Below, piece after piece: positions 21,932 to 33,695 of a stretch of 64,000 nucleotides of DNA. A program made the position numbers and the translations under genes. The notes under the pieces were generated by a model. It searched no databases. It was not told the origin of the DNA and was given only the letters and a program-made list of their open reading frames with translations. Origin of the DNA: Typha latifolia (lineage: Eukaryota > Streptophyta > Magnoliopsida > Poales > Typhaceae); NCBI GenBank assembly GCA_019914945.1, contig CM034100.1, forward strand, positions 12,659,096 through 12,723,095. The letters are read 5' to 3'. The first letter of the stretch is position 1. Each line of letters opens with the position of its first letter.

Positions 21932-24900
21932 ACTCTAGCTCATTAGCTATAGTTTGGTAGTTAGTCTTTAGTAATTTCTGTGGGAGTTGCCAACTTTGCA
22001 ACGCTGTTAGTCTGATCAAATAAATGCCTTCTTTTTGTGCAAACAATTCTTGGTTATGACCAACGTAGAAAAAGTGTAAACTGTTAAATGCCTGACGTGG
22101 GAATCACTTACTATTCCAACGTGGAAAAAGAAGAATAACTTGAACAAGATAAATAAAGATAAATAATCTCCTTTTATGCTATATACCCAACCAATGTTAA
22201 CGTAAATCTAACTAAGATAATATTCTACAAATATTTAGTAAAATATCATTTATAAATATTGAAATTGCAAATTGTAAACTGTAAATATATGATTAATTAA
22301 ACTTTCGTGGTTTCATTATTTGGATTCAAGGTGAAAGTTCAGAACAAGTATATTCTGAGATTTTTAATTGTTTGTGTTAGATCTTATTTTGTCACTTCAA
22401 GTTGTGGACACTTTAATCTAATGACAGCGAAGCTCCTAAATGTCGTTTTATTTTGTATGTTAGAAGTTCTATATCCAACTACCAGTCAACTTAATTGGGA
22501 TTGTCTCCTAATAAGACAATTAATTGAACTTTCGTCAAGTTTCAAGAAATAAATAACCTATATATCTGTCATGTTTCTTATACTTCCTCTTGAGAATTTT
22601 ATATAATTGTTACTGAAAACTTTTAAAATATCATAATTATCACTTCATTCTTCAAAATATCATTATATTTATTAAATCTAAGTAACCATAATTAGAACCT
22701 TACATTTAGGAAAAGGCTATTTTGACCTTATATAAATAGTTTAAAACAGTTCAAACACTATCCAATGTTAATCAAATATCAGAGTACCAAGAATTTGAAA
22801 TTATTTTATGCAAGACAAAATTATTGATAATACTCCACATTCTAATAGTATATAAAATACTATAGAAAATAGTATAGAAAATTTTATCAATAATTTTTGC
22901 TTGCATAAAAAAAGATTTTTTTTCTAGTACTATGAAATATTATAGAAAATTCAAAAAATTAGCTATTTCAAGAATTTGGGCTAAAATTTAATTGCAAGAT
23001 AATGTGACCCATTGATATCTAACATAATCCACTTTTGTCCATTGTTTTGTTAGTATTTTTTTTTTTTTTTTGTATACATGAAAAATATTATCCAATACTC
23101 TATAATTTCATGTGTCCCAAAGATTTTCAAATTTGATATTTTCAGTGGCTAAAAAATTCATTGGAATATAAGTATATTTTTAAAGAAATTTGTTCAATAT
23201 ATCTTTAGCCAAATACCCAAATAACATAAATATAGAAAAATTGATTAGTAGGCTTATGAGCTTGTATATAGTTTATTAAGATAATAATGATAAGTTTATT
23301 TAGATAGAATTATGGAAGAGAAAGATGAAGAAAAATAATGAAGAGAAATAATATTTAATTCACTGAATTTAAAAAGGTACTATTTTATTTGAGAAAAGTA
23401 ATATTTCTATCTAGAAAAGGACAAATTATATTAAATATAAAGCAGAACTTTCTCTCTCAAAATAAAGCAAGGGAAAATTAGTCTAAAAATATTGAAATTA
23501 GGTGATTTTGTAACGAAAACATGAAAGAAAATAAAATTTATCGTATCAAACTTATCTCAGATTTATCCCGTAAAACGCTCTGACGATTAAATCTTCTATT
23601 TTATTTTTGCAAGTTAAAATATTAAATTGATAACGATAACTACCTTCTATATACTGACTTTGAATTATCTTATTCTATAAAATAAAATGAGGCCAAAACT
23701 TAGGAAAGATAGTTCTTCCCTCGCCAGTGCGATGACAATGTTTTAAATAATATAACTTTTAATAATTAATAGTTAATCTTGAAATAGTATATAAAATGGA
23801 ATAAAACAATTTGAGGTGGACTACTATAAGAAAATTAGCTAAATTTTCTGAATTTATAAGAAGCTGAGTAGAGAAGCTCATGCAAATAATTTTACTCGCA
23901 ATTTCCCCTCCTCCATGTAAAAGTACTTAACCATCAATTTACTTTAAAAGTTAATGAATCTTATTAAATTTGAACTCAGGATTTATGTTCTATTATCGTG
24001 ATAATTTACTAATTATTCTAAAAATTTAAGTCACTAGAGAATAATGATTTTATATCTTATATTAACAAAGATATCAGCGATAAAAGACTAAATCTGAATA
24101 GTTAGTTATAGTTGTTACATTTTTATATTAAATTTTTTGATAGATATGAAGGATATCCGGATAGGTGCTAAAAGTTATGTTGGCTCTAAGGTCTGCTAAG
24201 GTATTTCTTTATCTCTTTTCTTTCTTCCCTTGTGATTCTCCGTTGCAAGAAACCTACTCCCTTTCTCCTTCCCTAGTTCGAGTTTTTCTCTCCTTTATAA
24301 TAAGAGGTTTTCTCACTTCCTCTCGTCTTCTCTTCTTTCGCTCCCTTCCTTTCCTTCTTTCCTCTCATGCGACTTCTCCTTAGCTCCACCTCTTTCCCTT
24401 TTTTCCATTTTTGTAATATACTTCTCTCTTGCTAAACATCGATGTTGTTATCTCTACCATTCTAATTATCACCGTCGCTACCATCGTCGTCATCGCTGTT
24501 GTCGTCGCCATCATCATCATTGCTACAGTCGCATTATTACTATTGCTGCCAACACACTATTGTCATCATCGACGTGCTCTCTTCCTTTATTGTCTTTTCC
24601 ATGTCTCGTATTGTAGCTAACGACTACTATGAGCATGGGGGCGATAGGTGGGGTGTTGGGTGGGAGGGTATTGCACGGTGGGTTTGGGCAAATTTTTGTC
24701 GCCATCCCCACTTCAAGTTAGTGCACCACTGAACCTCACTAACTTGGGCTACAATGTATGTGTTCTTCTCTCTCTCTCTCCCACTCAGTTCTTCACCAAA
24801 AAGAGCATGCTCTCCGAGCTTTGTATCTTCTTTTGTTGCTCATTGTAGGTTTGCCATAAGTTGGGAATGGGGTATTTATCAACGTCAACCAGTGATTCAT

Positions 24901-25225
24901 ACTTTTCTTGCCTTTGGAGTTTTACATAGTTATGAGCCTTTAAGTATTGGATCACAATGGAGTTGTAGGTTGATTTAAAGTCTTTGTGTCTACTAATTTT
25001 CACTAGAGTCATGATTTCTTTATTTTTTTTATCTATACCCTTGTATTTGATACCTTATTTTTTTCGTAGTGATATCTAATTATAGTGTTCGTGTCCAAGA
25101 GTTGTCACCCTATTTCTCCTTTCATTCTGATTGAGTTAATAAACTACTTACCTATGATATTCTCCTGAAAAATAAAAAGGAAAAGGTTTTACACAAAATT
25201 TATCTCCCAAAATCTCTCCTCTCAC
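21931..25225. other. AT-rich spacer upstream of gene 2
   Basis: No gene is recognised. The part next to gene 2 (21931-22200) should hold its distal promoter. Small open frames (22307-22552, 24165-24383) have no recognisable family and no supporting signals. From 24430 to 24600 the DNA is rich in ATC/CGT-type triplets, which produces Val/Ile-rich or Ser-rich frames that look like low-complexity artefacts. A GGTGGGG-rich patch follows at 24635-24680. Confidence 0.4.
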
Positions 25226-25227
25226 TC

Positions 25228-27472
25228 AAACCTCCATTTTTTTTTTAAGAAAGGAACAATAATGCTTGTTTACATAATCCATGCTACAACAACAATGGAT
25301 TTGTCAAAGGTAATAAAATCTTAAAGAGCCTCGGGTATTCCCCCAAAACCTATTCTCAAAAACCAATCACCCCCTATTTTAGATAGGTTTGTAGCTCATT
25401 TAGCTGTCATATTCCCTTGTCTATAAGTGTGAGTTATAATAGCATTTACAAAAAAGTGTAAAGAAATTTACAATCTTGCACAAAATGTTGAAATTAAGTT
25501 TTTAGGGAATTTGATTCAACGATGAGATGCTCCACTTACGATTCTATTTCTATCTTCAACCCTTCCCAAAACTATCATCATCTCCATCTTAAGGAGAGAA
25601 TCTCAACTGCCGAAGGCCATCAATAGATCCTGTCCCCTAAAGAGTCCCTTAAGATGTAGCTGATGCCTCCTAATTAGACTAATAGATCAAATGAGCCATC
25701 AGTATTTAGTTTGGTTCATTCAAGCGGGCTACCCATGAGACCCAGTTAGGCTTGGGGACAAAATCAGTCACTAGTAGGAGAGGAGCCCACTAAGGCCTCA
25801 TTTTCTATGAACCTGTAGAAGATGTAGAAGCCTTCGGTCTTCCAAAATAAAAATCCTTGAGGCCATAAGCAAAAAAGAAAGATAAGCTCCCCTATTTAAG
25901 TTTTTATTTTATTTTATTTTGGGTAGGGAGGGGGGGGGGCAACTATTCTCTAACCATGTGGAGATGAAAAAGGGAGGAACAATGTTTCTACGCGAGCACT
26001 TAAAAGAAATTATATATCTCACATGTATTTGTAAAAAAAAGCAAAAGAGTTTTCAATTATAACCCATACATAGAGTAGGAGATGTCAAAAAGGGAAAAGG
26101 TTTTGGAGGTACAACCTGGTGGGTAGTCTCTCGTGAATCAACTTCCATAGGAATATATTATCTCGAGGGCTAACCTATATTTTACAAATACTAGTCCATC
26201 ATTGTCGTCTAGTAGGCTTACCTCTAACTAAGAATGAGTAAAAAATTTCGTTGTAGGTTCATTTTCAAGAGTAGAGCTCGAATGCAAAGATCCATATGGG
26301 TTGGCAGACCCTATAAGAGCATCAAGGATTTGGACCACCAGGGTTAACCCTAACAAACAAGAAATTTGGTTGTTACCTCACCTCCTTGCTCTGATTAGAT
26401 CATCTATGGTAGAATGATTTAGAGGGGCAGTGGTATGCACATGATGGGCAACTAGCACATGGGTGGGTTTGAGAGACAAGAGGCCCCTAGAATGCTAATC
26501 TAGTTACTACACCTACAAAGCATCTCAATCTAGGGCGAAATACCTGAGCTATCTTCAAAATGGCCCAAAAAGCTAAACAACATTTCCCACAACCTTTAGT
26601 AGCCCAAGGGTAAAAAAAAAGTATATTTAGTCCTCATGATATGCACCCAAAGAAAGTTCGTCCCATTAAGTAGTTTAAAAACATTTTTACCCAAAAGAAA
26701 AGCGTTAGCCTATCTTAGGTTGTGAATTTTATAAACCCGTCAGACTTGTCTCCCAATGAATTAAATGCAATCCCCTTTTATTAGCTCTAGTCTCCCAAAG
26801 GAAATTCTTGGTAGTACATGTCACTTTATCTAAGACAGTATCTAAGATCCAAGCTGAACAGAGCTAGAAATTTGGGATGATTCTATCATAGAGTAGAGTT
26901 TACCAATGTTAATTGCTTAGTCATGGACAGAGCACCCCTCTTCCATCCGGTCAGCTTTTTATCAATGTTGGTCGCAAAATCTTTGTGAGAATCAACCCTA
27001 ACCCTACTAAAGAAGATCTTGGTACCAAGATAGTTGAATAAAGAATCCCTCTCATAAAGGTGTAATGATAAGCAAAGATTTCACCAAATATCTTACTCTA
27101 TAAGGAGAAAAGTAGACAGCTGATTTCCAACTATTAACCTTTTGGTTGGTGAGTTGATAATAATGATTCAACAGGTCTAAAGAACTAGCCAAAGCTTGAG
27201 TGACTATGGTATGCACCAAAACATCATTAACATAAAAACGATATGTCAAATCACTCTGACCTCCAATAAGGGGAAACCTAATGGGAATACCTTGGGTATA
27301 TATTAGCCAACTTCAAAATACCCAACAAAACTTGAGAGATTGAGATGAATAGGTATGGAAATAGTTGATCTTCTTGTCTAACACCATGGGTGGGTTGAAC
27401 CAAATCGTAGGTGTAACATTGGTCAAGAAGGCATATCTAGGCAACAAAATACAAGCCTGAATTCAAGTGCAC
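25228..27472 (-). mobile_element. LINE (non-LTR) retrotransposon fragment with poly(A) end
   Basis: On the minus strand, 27460-27050 encodes the RT core of a plant L1-type LINE. It reads GVRQEDQLFPYLFISIS (family GxRQGDPLSPYLF), then YRFYVNDVLV in place of the catalytic FADD box, and TNQKVNSWKSAVYFSP (family GQxxNxxKSxxxFS). The catalytic DD is changed to ND and there are in-frame stops, so it is dead. Sequence 26900-25250 continues the C-terminal part without clear frames. At 25238-25247 a T run on the plus strand gives a minus-strand poly(A) tail, a plausible 3' end. The left part of the LINE is cut exactly where the LTR of Copia A begins (27473). Confidence 0.7.
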
Positions 27473-28433
27473 TGTTAGGTTTTCAATTATTGGCAATTGT
27501 GTACAAAATATTCTAAGTGTATTTTTACATATATATGAGCTTTATACAAGTCTAGAATATCTCTGATTTGAAGAATTGCAAAATTATTAGAGAAAAGTTG
27601 TTGAGTTCACACTGCGTCTGAACGCGAGTACTTGCGTTCACACAGACCGAGAGCTACGTTCAAAAACGCATTCCAATGCGAGCACTTGTGTTCACACAGA
27701 TTGAGAGCTGCGTTCACAAACGCGTTGGAACGCGGGTACTGCATTCACACAGATCGAGAGCTGCGTTCACAAACGCGTTCGAACGCAACCTGAAGAATTC
27801 AAGTTGTCACGTTCGAACGCACTCGAGCCTGTTCGAACGCACCTAAGATCAAGTCATGCCGTTCGAACGCACCCGGGCCGCGTTCGAACGCACCAACGAA
27901 GTTTGAAAAAAATTGGACTTTCGTGAGTATGGATAAGACTTGGATTTGGCTCTATCTTGGAGATCATATATAAGGATTGTGATGCCCTATCTCTAGGGTG
28001 TTGAAGAAGCATTATTGAAGGAAACTTCTTGAGGCTACATCGGTTCTTCAACTAACAAGGTTTCACTCATCTACAAAAGTTAATCTTTCGTCTTAAAGGC
28101 TATCCAGATGAAAGATGAATCTCGAGGGTTACTGAAGTTGGACTTCAATCACGAGAAGCAGTGAATCGTGGGTAGCGAGAAAGATTGAGAGGAACAAAGT
28201 CATTTGGATCGACGGGTTGTTTTGTGAGTCAGTCTTGTAACTGCTACTATTCTAGTGATTGGTTTTGATCCGAGTTTGGATCCATGGTTTTTTCAAGTTT
28301 AGGTTTTTTCATGTTAAAATCTTGGCGTTCATCTCTGCTTTCGTTCTTAATATTTCTGCGGACTTTTACTTAAGCGAACGAGTGATATCATTGCCTAGTA
28401 TTTAGATACATACTTGTGTCTAAGGGTTTTTCA
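27473..28433 (+). repeat. 5' LTR of Copia A
   Basis: Begins TGTTAGG and ends TTCA, followed two bases later by the primer-binding site. It is homologous to the LTRs at 33696-34788 and 41972-43091. The region 27600-27900 holds an array of GCGTTCACA and GCGTTCGAACGC-type motifs. A TATA box TATATAAG lies at 27967-27974, about 75 bp after the array, so the array occupies the enhancer position. Confidence 0.85.
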
Positions 28434-28435
28434 AT

Positions 28436-28447
28436 TGGTATCAAAGC
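28436..28447 (+). promoter_or_regulatory. Primer-binding site of Copia A (initiator tRNA-Met)
   Basis: TGGTATCAAAGC, one mismatch from the standard TGGTATCAGAGC complement of the plant initiator tRNA-Met 3' end, placed right after the 5' LTR. Confidence 0.85.
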
Positions 28448-28482
28448 AGGTTCTCTCACCCTTTGAGAGAGATCAGATAGGC

Positions 28483-30395
28483 ATGGATTTTTATAGAGAT
28501 GGACCATCATCTATTAGACCTCCTATCCTAGATGGATCAAATTATGGATATTGGAAAGCTAGGATGAGAGCTTACTTGAAGTCTATAGATGACGAGTATG
28601 GTTTGCTGTTTTGAACGGTTGGAGTCCACAATGTACATGGTGGATGATAAACTTGCTGATAAACTGATAGAGTCATGGGATAGGTCAGACTATGAAAAAG
28701 TTGGATGGAATAGCAAGGCAATAAGTGCAATTTTTAGATATGTTTCCTCGGAAGAATTTAGAAGAATTTCTACTTGTGAGATAGCAAAAAAAGCTTGGAT
28801 GATCTTAGAAACTACTCATGAAGGAACTATGACTGTAAAACTTTCTAAACTTCAGAGGTTGACTACTAGTTTTGAAACTCTACGTATGGAGGAGAATGAG
28901 GCATTTGATGAGTTCTATGCAAAGCTGAGTGATATAGTCAACTCCAGCTTCAACCTAGGAGAGAAAATTCTTAAAAACAAAATTGTTTGTAAGATCCTTA
29001 GATCTCTTCCAGAGAGGTTTCAGGCGAAAGTTACAGCTATTGAGGAAAGTAAGGACATCGATTCTATGAAAGTTGAACAATTAGTAGGAAATCTACAAAC
29101 TTTTGAGTCCAATCTTTCAAAACCGAGGAAGTCCAAAGGGATTGCCTTATCCACAGTTGAACAAAATATAGAGGAGTCTGATGTTGAAGGTGATTTAGAT
29201 GTTGAGATGTTGGCCATGTTCGTCAAAAAGTTTAATAAATTCTTTCGGAAACCAAGCAAGTTGAATGCTGAAAATCTTGAGAATAGCAAAGCTTTACAGG
29301 TGTGAGCAACAATAGTGTTAAATAGAAAAATAAGAATTCTGAGAATAAAGTTTGATGTTTTGAATGTTCTGGTTTTGGACACATAGCACAAGAATGCCCT
29401 AATTGCCTTAAGAAGAAGGGTAAAGCTATGAAAGTTACTTGGGATGACTCAGATGAATCTGATGATGATTCTGGAAAAGACGAAGAAAACTTTGTAGCTT
29501 TTGCCTCTTCTCTACTTAATACCAATTCTATTGTTGTTACTAATAGTACAGATGATCATGATATATTACCAGCTGAGGAAGATGAATCTGAAATTCAAAA
29601 GGCATATAATAACCTGTACCTGGAGTCGTTTAAACTCAAGAAAAATAATCTTAGACTACTTCAACGACTCAAGGTAATCGAACTAAAAAAATTCAATTTG
29701 AGGAGAAGTACAAATTGGAACTTGAACGTGTCAAAGACCTTTCTGAACAACTTCACAATGCAAAAAATAAAATGAAGGCTGATGAAATTGAACTAGAGCG
29801 ACTGAATAAGGAAGTGACATTTCTAAAAGGGAAGAACAAATTTAACGAGATTCTAAAGGCTCAGATCTCTCAAAAAGACAGGTATGGTGTTGGATACACT
29901 AGTAATTCAAATAATAATAAAACGGTCTTCGTTTCTACAGGTATACAAAAGGAAAAATATTTGAAGTCATCAATCGCATTTACAAAGCAATCCTGGATGA
30001 ATGCTTCTAAACTGAAGGTGAATCTACAAATTGGTGAATCGTCAACGGCACCAAAAGTAAACTTTAGTCACACAACTCGACAAAAGATTAGTAGAAAAGA
30101 GTTTGTTCCGACATGCTATCATTGCGGCATTCTAGGGCATATTCGACCTCATTGCAAATTTTTGCAAAAGCCTAGAACTGCTTTCATTTATGGGATGAAA
30201 ATAAAGGCCATATGGGTCAAGAAAAGTGATTTGAAATGTTATGTTATGCATACAGCTTTGAAAGCTTTAAATTCTGATTTGTGGTATTTAGACAGTGGCT
30301 GTTCAAGACATATGTCGGGTGAAAAATCGTTATTTTCTAATCTTGAAAAACATGAAGGGGGAGTTGTGACATTCGGAGATGGTAATTCATCCCAA
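28483..30395 (+). pseudogene. gag and start of protease of Copia A, frameshifted
   Basis: Starts MDFYRDGPSSIRPPILDGSN then YGYWKARMRAYLKSIDDE, the usual opening of Sirevirus-like gag. A frameshift follows near 28600, then the UBN2 gag domain runs cleanly to 29305. The first zinc knuckle (29356-29400) reads CFECSGFGHIAQECP, preceded by a stop where an Arg codon would be expected. A coiled-coil-like stretch rich in Lys/Glu/Leu (29590-29860) follows. The second knuckle CYHCGILGHIRPHC is at about 30114, then the protease motif WYLDSGCSRHMSG at about 30282. The reading frame stops at 30398. Two knuckles plus coiled coil are typical of Sirevirus gag. Confidence 0.8.
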
Positions 30396-30469
30396 TAAGG
30401 TTGCCTTCCACATATTAAGAGGCTAACCTAACAAGCAAAATTAACAAAAAATAAACTTAGAAAGAGTGC

Positions 30470-30650
30470 ATTCTCGCCGAGAGCATTCAAACTGGGTCGA
30501 GCGCATTCATATATGCAATTCACATTCTTTGTATGTGTGAACGTATGCAAGCATTCAAACGTGACCTCCCCGCATTCGAATGGGCAATTCACGTTCTTTA
30601 TATGTGCGAACGTATGCAAGCATTCGAATGCGATAGCTATAATTCTTATT
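30470..30650. repeat. Two 72-bp tandem units with TTCGAA-type palindromes
   Basis: GCAATTCACATTCTTTGTAT at 30514 recurs as GCAATTCACGTTCTTTATAT at 30586, each followed by TATGCAAGCATTC. The units contain GCATTCGAATGC-like palindromes similar to those of the neighbouring LTRs. It lies directly after the broken end of Copia A and may be a scrambled LTR piece. Confidence 0.6.
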
Positions 30651-30719
30651 CTTTAAGAAATTTAAAAAACCAAAACATGGAAAGAGTCCATAGGTCGTAT
30701 CTATGCACAAAATAACTTA

Positions 30720-30910
30720 GTGAAGTCCAAATCATATCACTCTATTATACTTCCGTTCGCTTTATCCTCAAAATGCAAATCTAGAATAACGGTCCATCAA
30801 TGTCACCTCGGGTTCCCATGTGGCTTGATCCTGTGTTTCACTGGCCTAGCTCACTAACACCTCTGTGACTATTCATCTATCACATTTGACCCTCCTTCAT
30901 GCTAGGACAT
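30720..30910 (-). pseudogene. Ty3/Gypsy pol C-terminal fragment
   Basis: The minus strand reads VLVSWASETQDQATWEPEVT followed by LMDRYSRFAF and an interrupted acidic tail. This matches the chromo-like C-terminal end of Gypsy integrase (family VLVxWxGLPxxDATWEx...F.LEDK). One frameshift and a stop are present. No other part of this Gypsy element was identified next to it. Confidence 0.6.
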
Positions 30911-32601
30911 TCTCTAAAGTGAGCTCAGTTGTCTTTGATTCAAGGCTCAAGTAGTTTTGCCGCAACCTGCTCAACTGGACCAACTCGTGCTCTTAATCTA
31001 GATACATGGGTGACACTTGGTGTGGCCTCTCCTAAAGGCGAGAAGAGCCCACTAAGAGCCCCAATCATGAGAGCTTCACGAGATGAAGCTCGCAGGACCG
31101 ACGTGGCGGCAACTTGAGGTTTTCGATGGACCAACCGATTGACGAGACCGAAAGAGGAAGGAGGGAGGAGAAAACACCATAGGGCTAAATTAAAGTAAAA
31201 AATAACTTCACATAATGGGATGGGAGAGAACTCACGAGCATCTCAACGGCGATAGAAGCACCGTGACGCTCCAACACGGCGAGGAGCTAAAACGGGAAAC
31301 GACCACGCGGAGGGAGGGAAGGAAAGAAGGAAAAGATAAAAAGAAACAAGGAAAAAAAGAGGGAGGGAGAAAAGAAGACAGGCACGTTGTGATTTTTTTG
31401 TTTTCGTTTTTTGTAAGGATGTTACAAAAATGAGCAAAGCTTTAGGATTTCTAGGTGTAATCATAGCATTTTAGTCATTAAAAAATTACTAAACTTATAC
31501 GGAAGGGTATATATTGTGATAATTTGGCTACCATTATAGTTGGTCAAGTCAAACCTATGATAGACGTCATTAATTTAATAACTCACCTAGATATTAGGAT
31601 TGATATTTGATGGATTTTTGAATGAAACACTAGACGTGCATTATTTGAAGCTAATTTTCTTAGGAAGATTTTCTTAATATTTTAATATCTATATTAAAAA
31701 AAAGGCTAACAGTTTATCTAATCTATGATTAGCTTACTACAAAAGTTGTCTACAGAATGACAACTAACCAAAAATGATTTCCTTTCCCCCTCAACTAACA
31801 TGAAAAATGTAAAGCTCAATCTGAAATTTATTGGAAGTATTTTTTGGCAGGTAGGTGGTGTCTCCTTACATAAAAACCCTACTTGGAAGACTGTCTGGTG
31901 TAGAAATTAATAGTGACATATGTAGTCATTTCAAGGCCTTGGAATTACTTTGGAAGGTCCTGATTAAAATGGCATCTTTCTAAGGTTGCTATTCTTATGA
32001 GGCAAAAAAAAAAAGAAGTCTGATTCAACCAAGATGTTAGAGAGTTTTCACTGTTGATTATATATGGAAGTATGGACTTTACGATGATTTTAGTACTGTT
32101 CATTAGCTAAAAACTAAGACACCTTCTTTCTCTTTAGATTCATGGCGACATCCAATTTGACTGAATATAGAGATATGGAAAATTAAATTAAATTCATTTG
32201 GAAAATCAAAACCTACTGGGTTTACAAAAATGTTAATTAAGAATCGTATTTAGAAAACGGTTGTCACTTGGTCATAACTTATTTTACTTAATAATTATTA
32301 CGGTTAATTCATTTTATTCTTACAAATATAGGAAAGTTATTGTGATTAGCATAGAAAAGTGGTTATCTTAATTATAGTTGTTCAAAGCAAAACCAAGCAC
32401 TAGATTTTCTTATCCAAGTTCCTCAATTTATTAAACCATTGTATCTAATTTACTTTCGCAAAAGTAATTTATGCACAATAAATTGAAGACTTTTTCTGCA
32501 ATTTAATGGACTATAAGAACAAATAAATTTTAATTCAAAATGAACAACATATGCATCTGCTAATGATAGAAGCATCCCATCATATCCTGTGGTCAGTGTT
32601 A
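30911..32601. other. Spacer, including a block shared with the gene 3 upstream region
   Basis: 30911-31470 is GC-richer with purine runs (GGAAGGAAAGAAGG near 31320) and no convincing gene. 31660-31960 is similar to 58480-58770, about 1 kb upstream of GT61 gene 3. Shared parts include ATTTC.TTTCCCC.CAACTAAC and CA.AAAAACCCTA.TTGGAAGA, in the same order and orientation. The rest is AT-rich without features. Confidence 0.5.
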
Positions 32602-32604
32602 TAA

Positions 32605-33596
32605 AAGCATCTCCAACGTCGCTCTATATTTGGAGCCCAAAGGCTCCAAAAGCTATAAATATGGAGCCAAAAATGGAGCAAGAGCCCGGTGCAGTCCAAC
32701 GCACCGGGCTCCATATATATTAAAATAATAATATAATATATATTATTATATTAGCTATTTTAAATTACTTAATAGGTCATCTTAACGTTATTATTTTTTA
32801 ATAAAAAATATATGGTTAGAAAACTCTCATCGAGATATTTACAATAAGACTAATATTTTTATAGTTTCAGAAGTATTTTAAATTACTAATTTTTTAATTA
32901 AACGCATCGAAATTACATTACACGAAATAAACATCGAAATAAACATTACATGTCATTAACTAAAAATATCAAAATTACATTACATAAAATAAGCAGAAAT
33001 TAACCAAACATAATAAAAAAAATAGATGTTTAATATTTTGGTAAGTCATCTCCGTAGCCACCGGTCCCAATTCCGGTTTCATTTTTAATGTATTTCATAT
33101 TTGATGTATTTCATATCTAATGTATTTTAATATTGAATATTTACATTGGGAATAATTTTGAGTAATTATATTTTAGGACACATAATTTATTAGACTCATT
33201 TTTTAAAAATAATAAAAATTTTAAAATTAAAAATTTAAATTAACTCAAAAATAATTTAATATTAGACTCATTTTAAAGGTCTCAATGAGACATTTCCAAT
33301 GGTATTATTTTTGTTAAAAACTGATTAGTAAAACTAATTATATACTCAGTTTAACTAACTAAATTATTTAATAAAGAATACAAATGAAATTAAAATTTTT
33401 GAATGTAATAATTATTGGGTAATTTTGGTATTTCAAAAGGTTGAAATGACAAATGGAGCCGGGCTCCATTTTCATGGTGGGGCTCCAAATTTGGAGCCCC
33501 ATTATTACTAACTCCAAAATTGGAGCTAGTTTTAAAACCCCATTAGAGCTCAACTGGGCTCCAAATTTAGATTTTGGAGCCCTGTTGGAATTGCTC
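32605..33596. mobile_element. PIF/Harbinger-like non-autonomous element
   Basis: The ends are AAGCATCTCCAAC on the left and, as reverse complement of the right end, GAGCAATTCCAAC, giving an imperfect 13-bp terminal inverted repeat. It is flanked on both sides by TAA (32602-32604 and 33597-33599), the 3-bp target duplication of PIF/Harbinger elements. Subterminal regions on both sides are rich in GGAGCC / GGCTCC words in opposite orientations, giving longer imperfect hairpin potential. There is no transposase ORF in its 992 bp. Confidence 0.68.
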
Positions 33597-33695
33597 TAAA
33601 GGGCATTACTTAGCTTGTAGGAAAATCCTAAAGAGGAATGTTAATATGCTAAGGTATTCATCACCAACACTTAAATATAAAGCTTTGTGGATCTT

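Larger units (their letters stand above)
27473..30395 (+). mobile_element. Truncated Copia element A (Sirevirus-like)
   Basis: It contains a 5' LTR (27473-28433), a primer-binding site, gag and the start of protease, and then ends abruptly at about 30395 inside the protease. There is no integrase, RT or 3' LTR. Its sequence is a close relative of Copia B at 33.7-43.1 kb, and A retains a gag segment that B has lost. It inserted into the LINE at 25.2-27.5 kb. Loss of the right part may be due to deletion, since the next recognisable sequence is unrelated repeat and a Gypsy remnant. Confidence 0.82.

Noticed and set aside
21757..22046. Frames with repeated Tyr-Ile near gene 2
   Set aside because: Translation of the (TA)n microsatellite only.
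24429..24732. Val/Ile-rich frame resembling a membrane protein
   Set aside because: Low-complexity ATC/GTC triplets open several frames at once. There are no start context, splice sites or family similarity.
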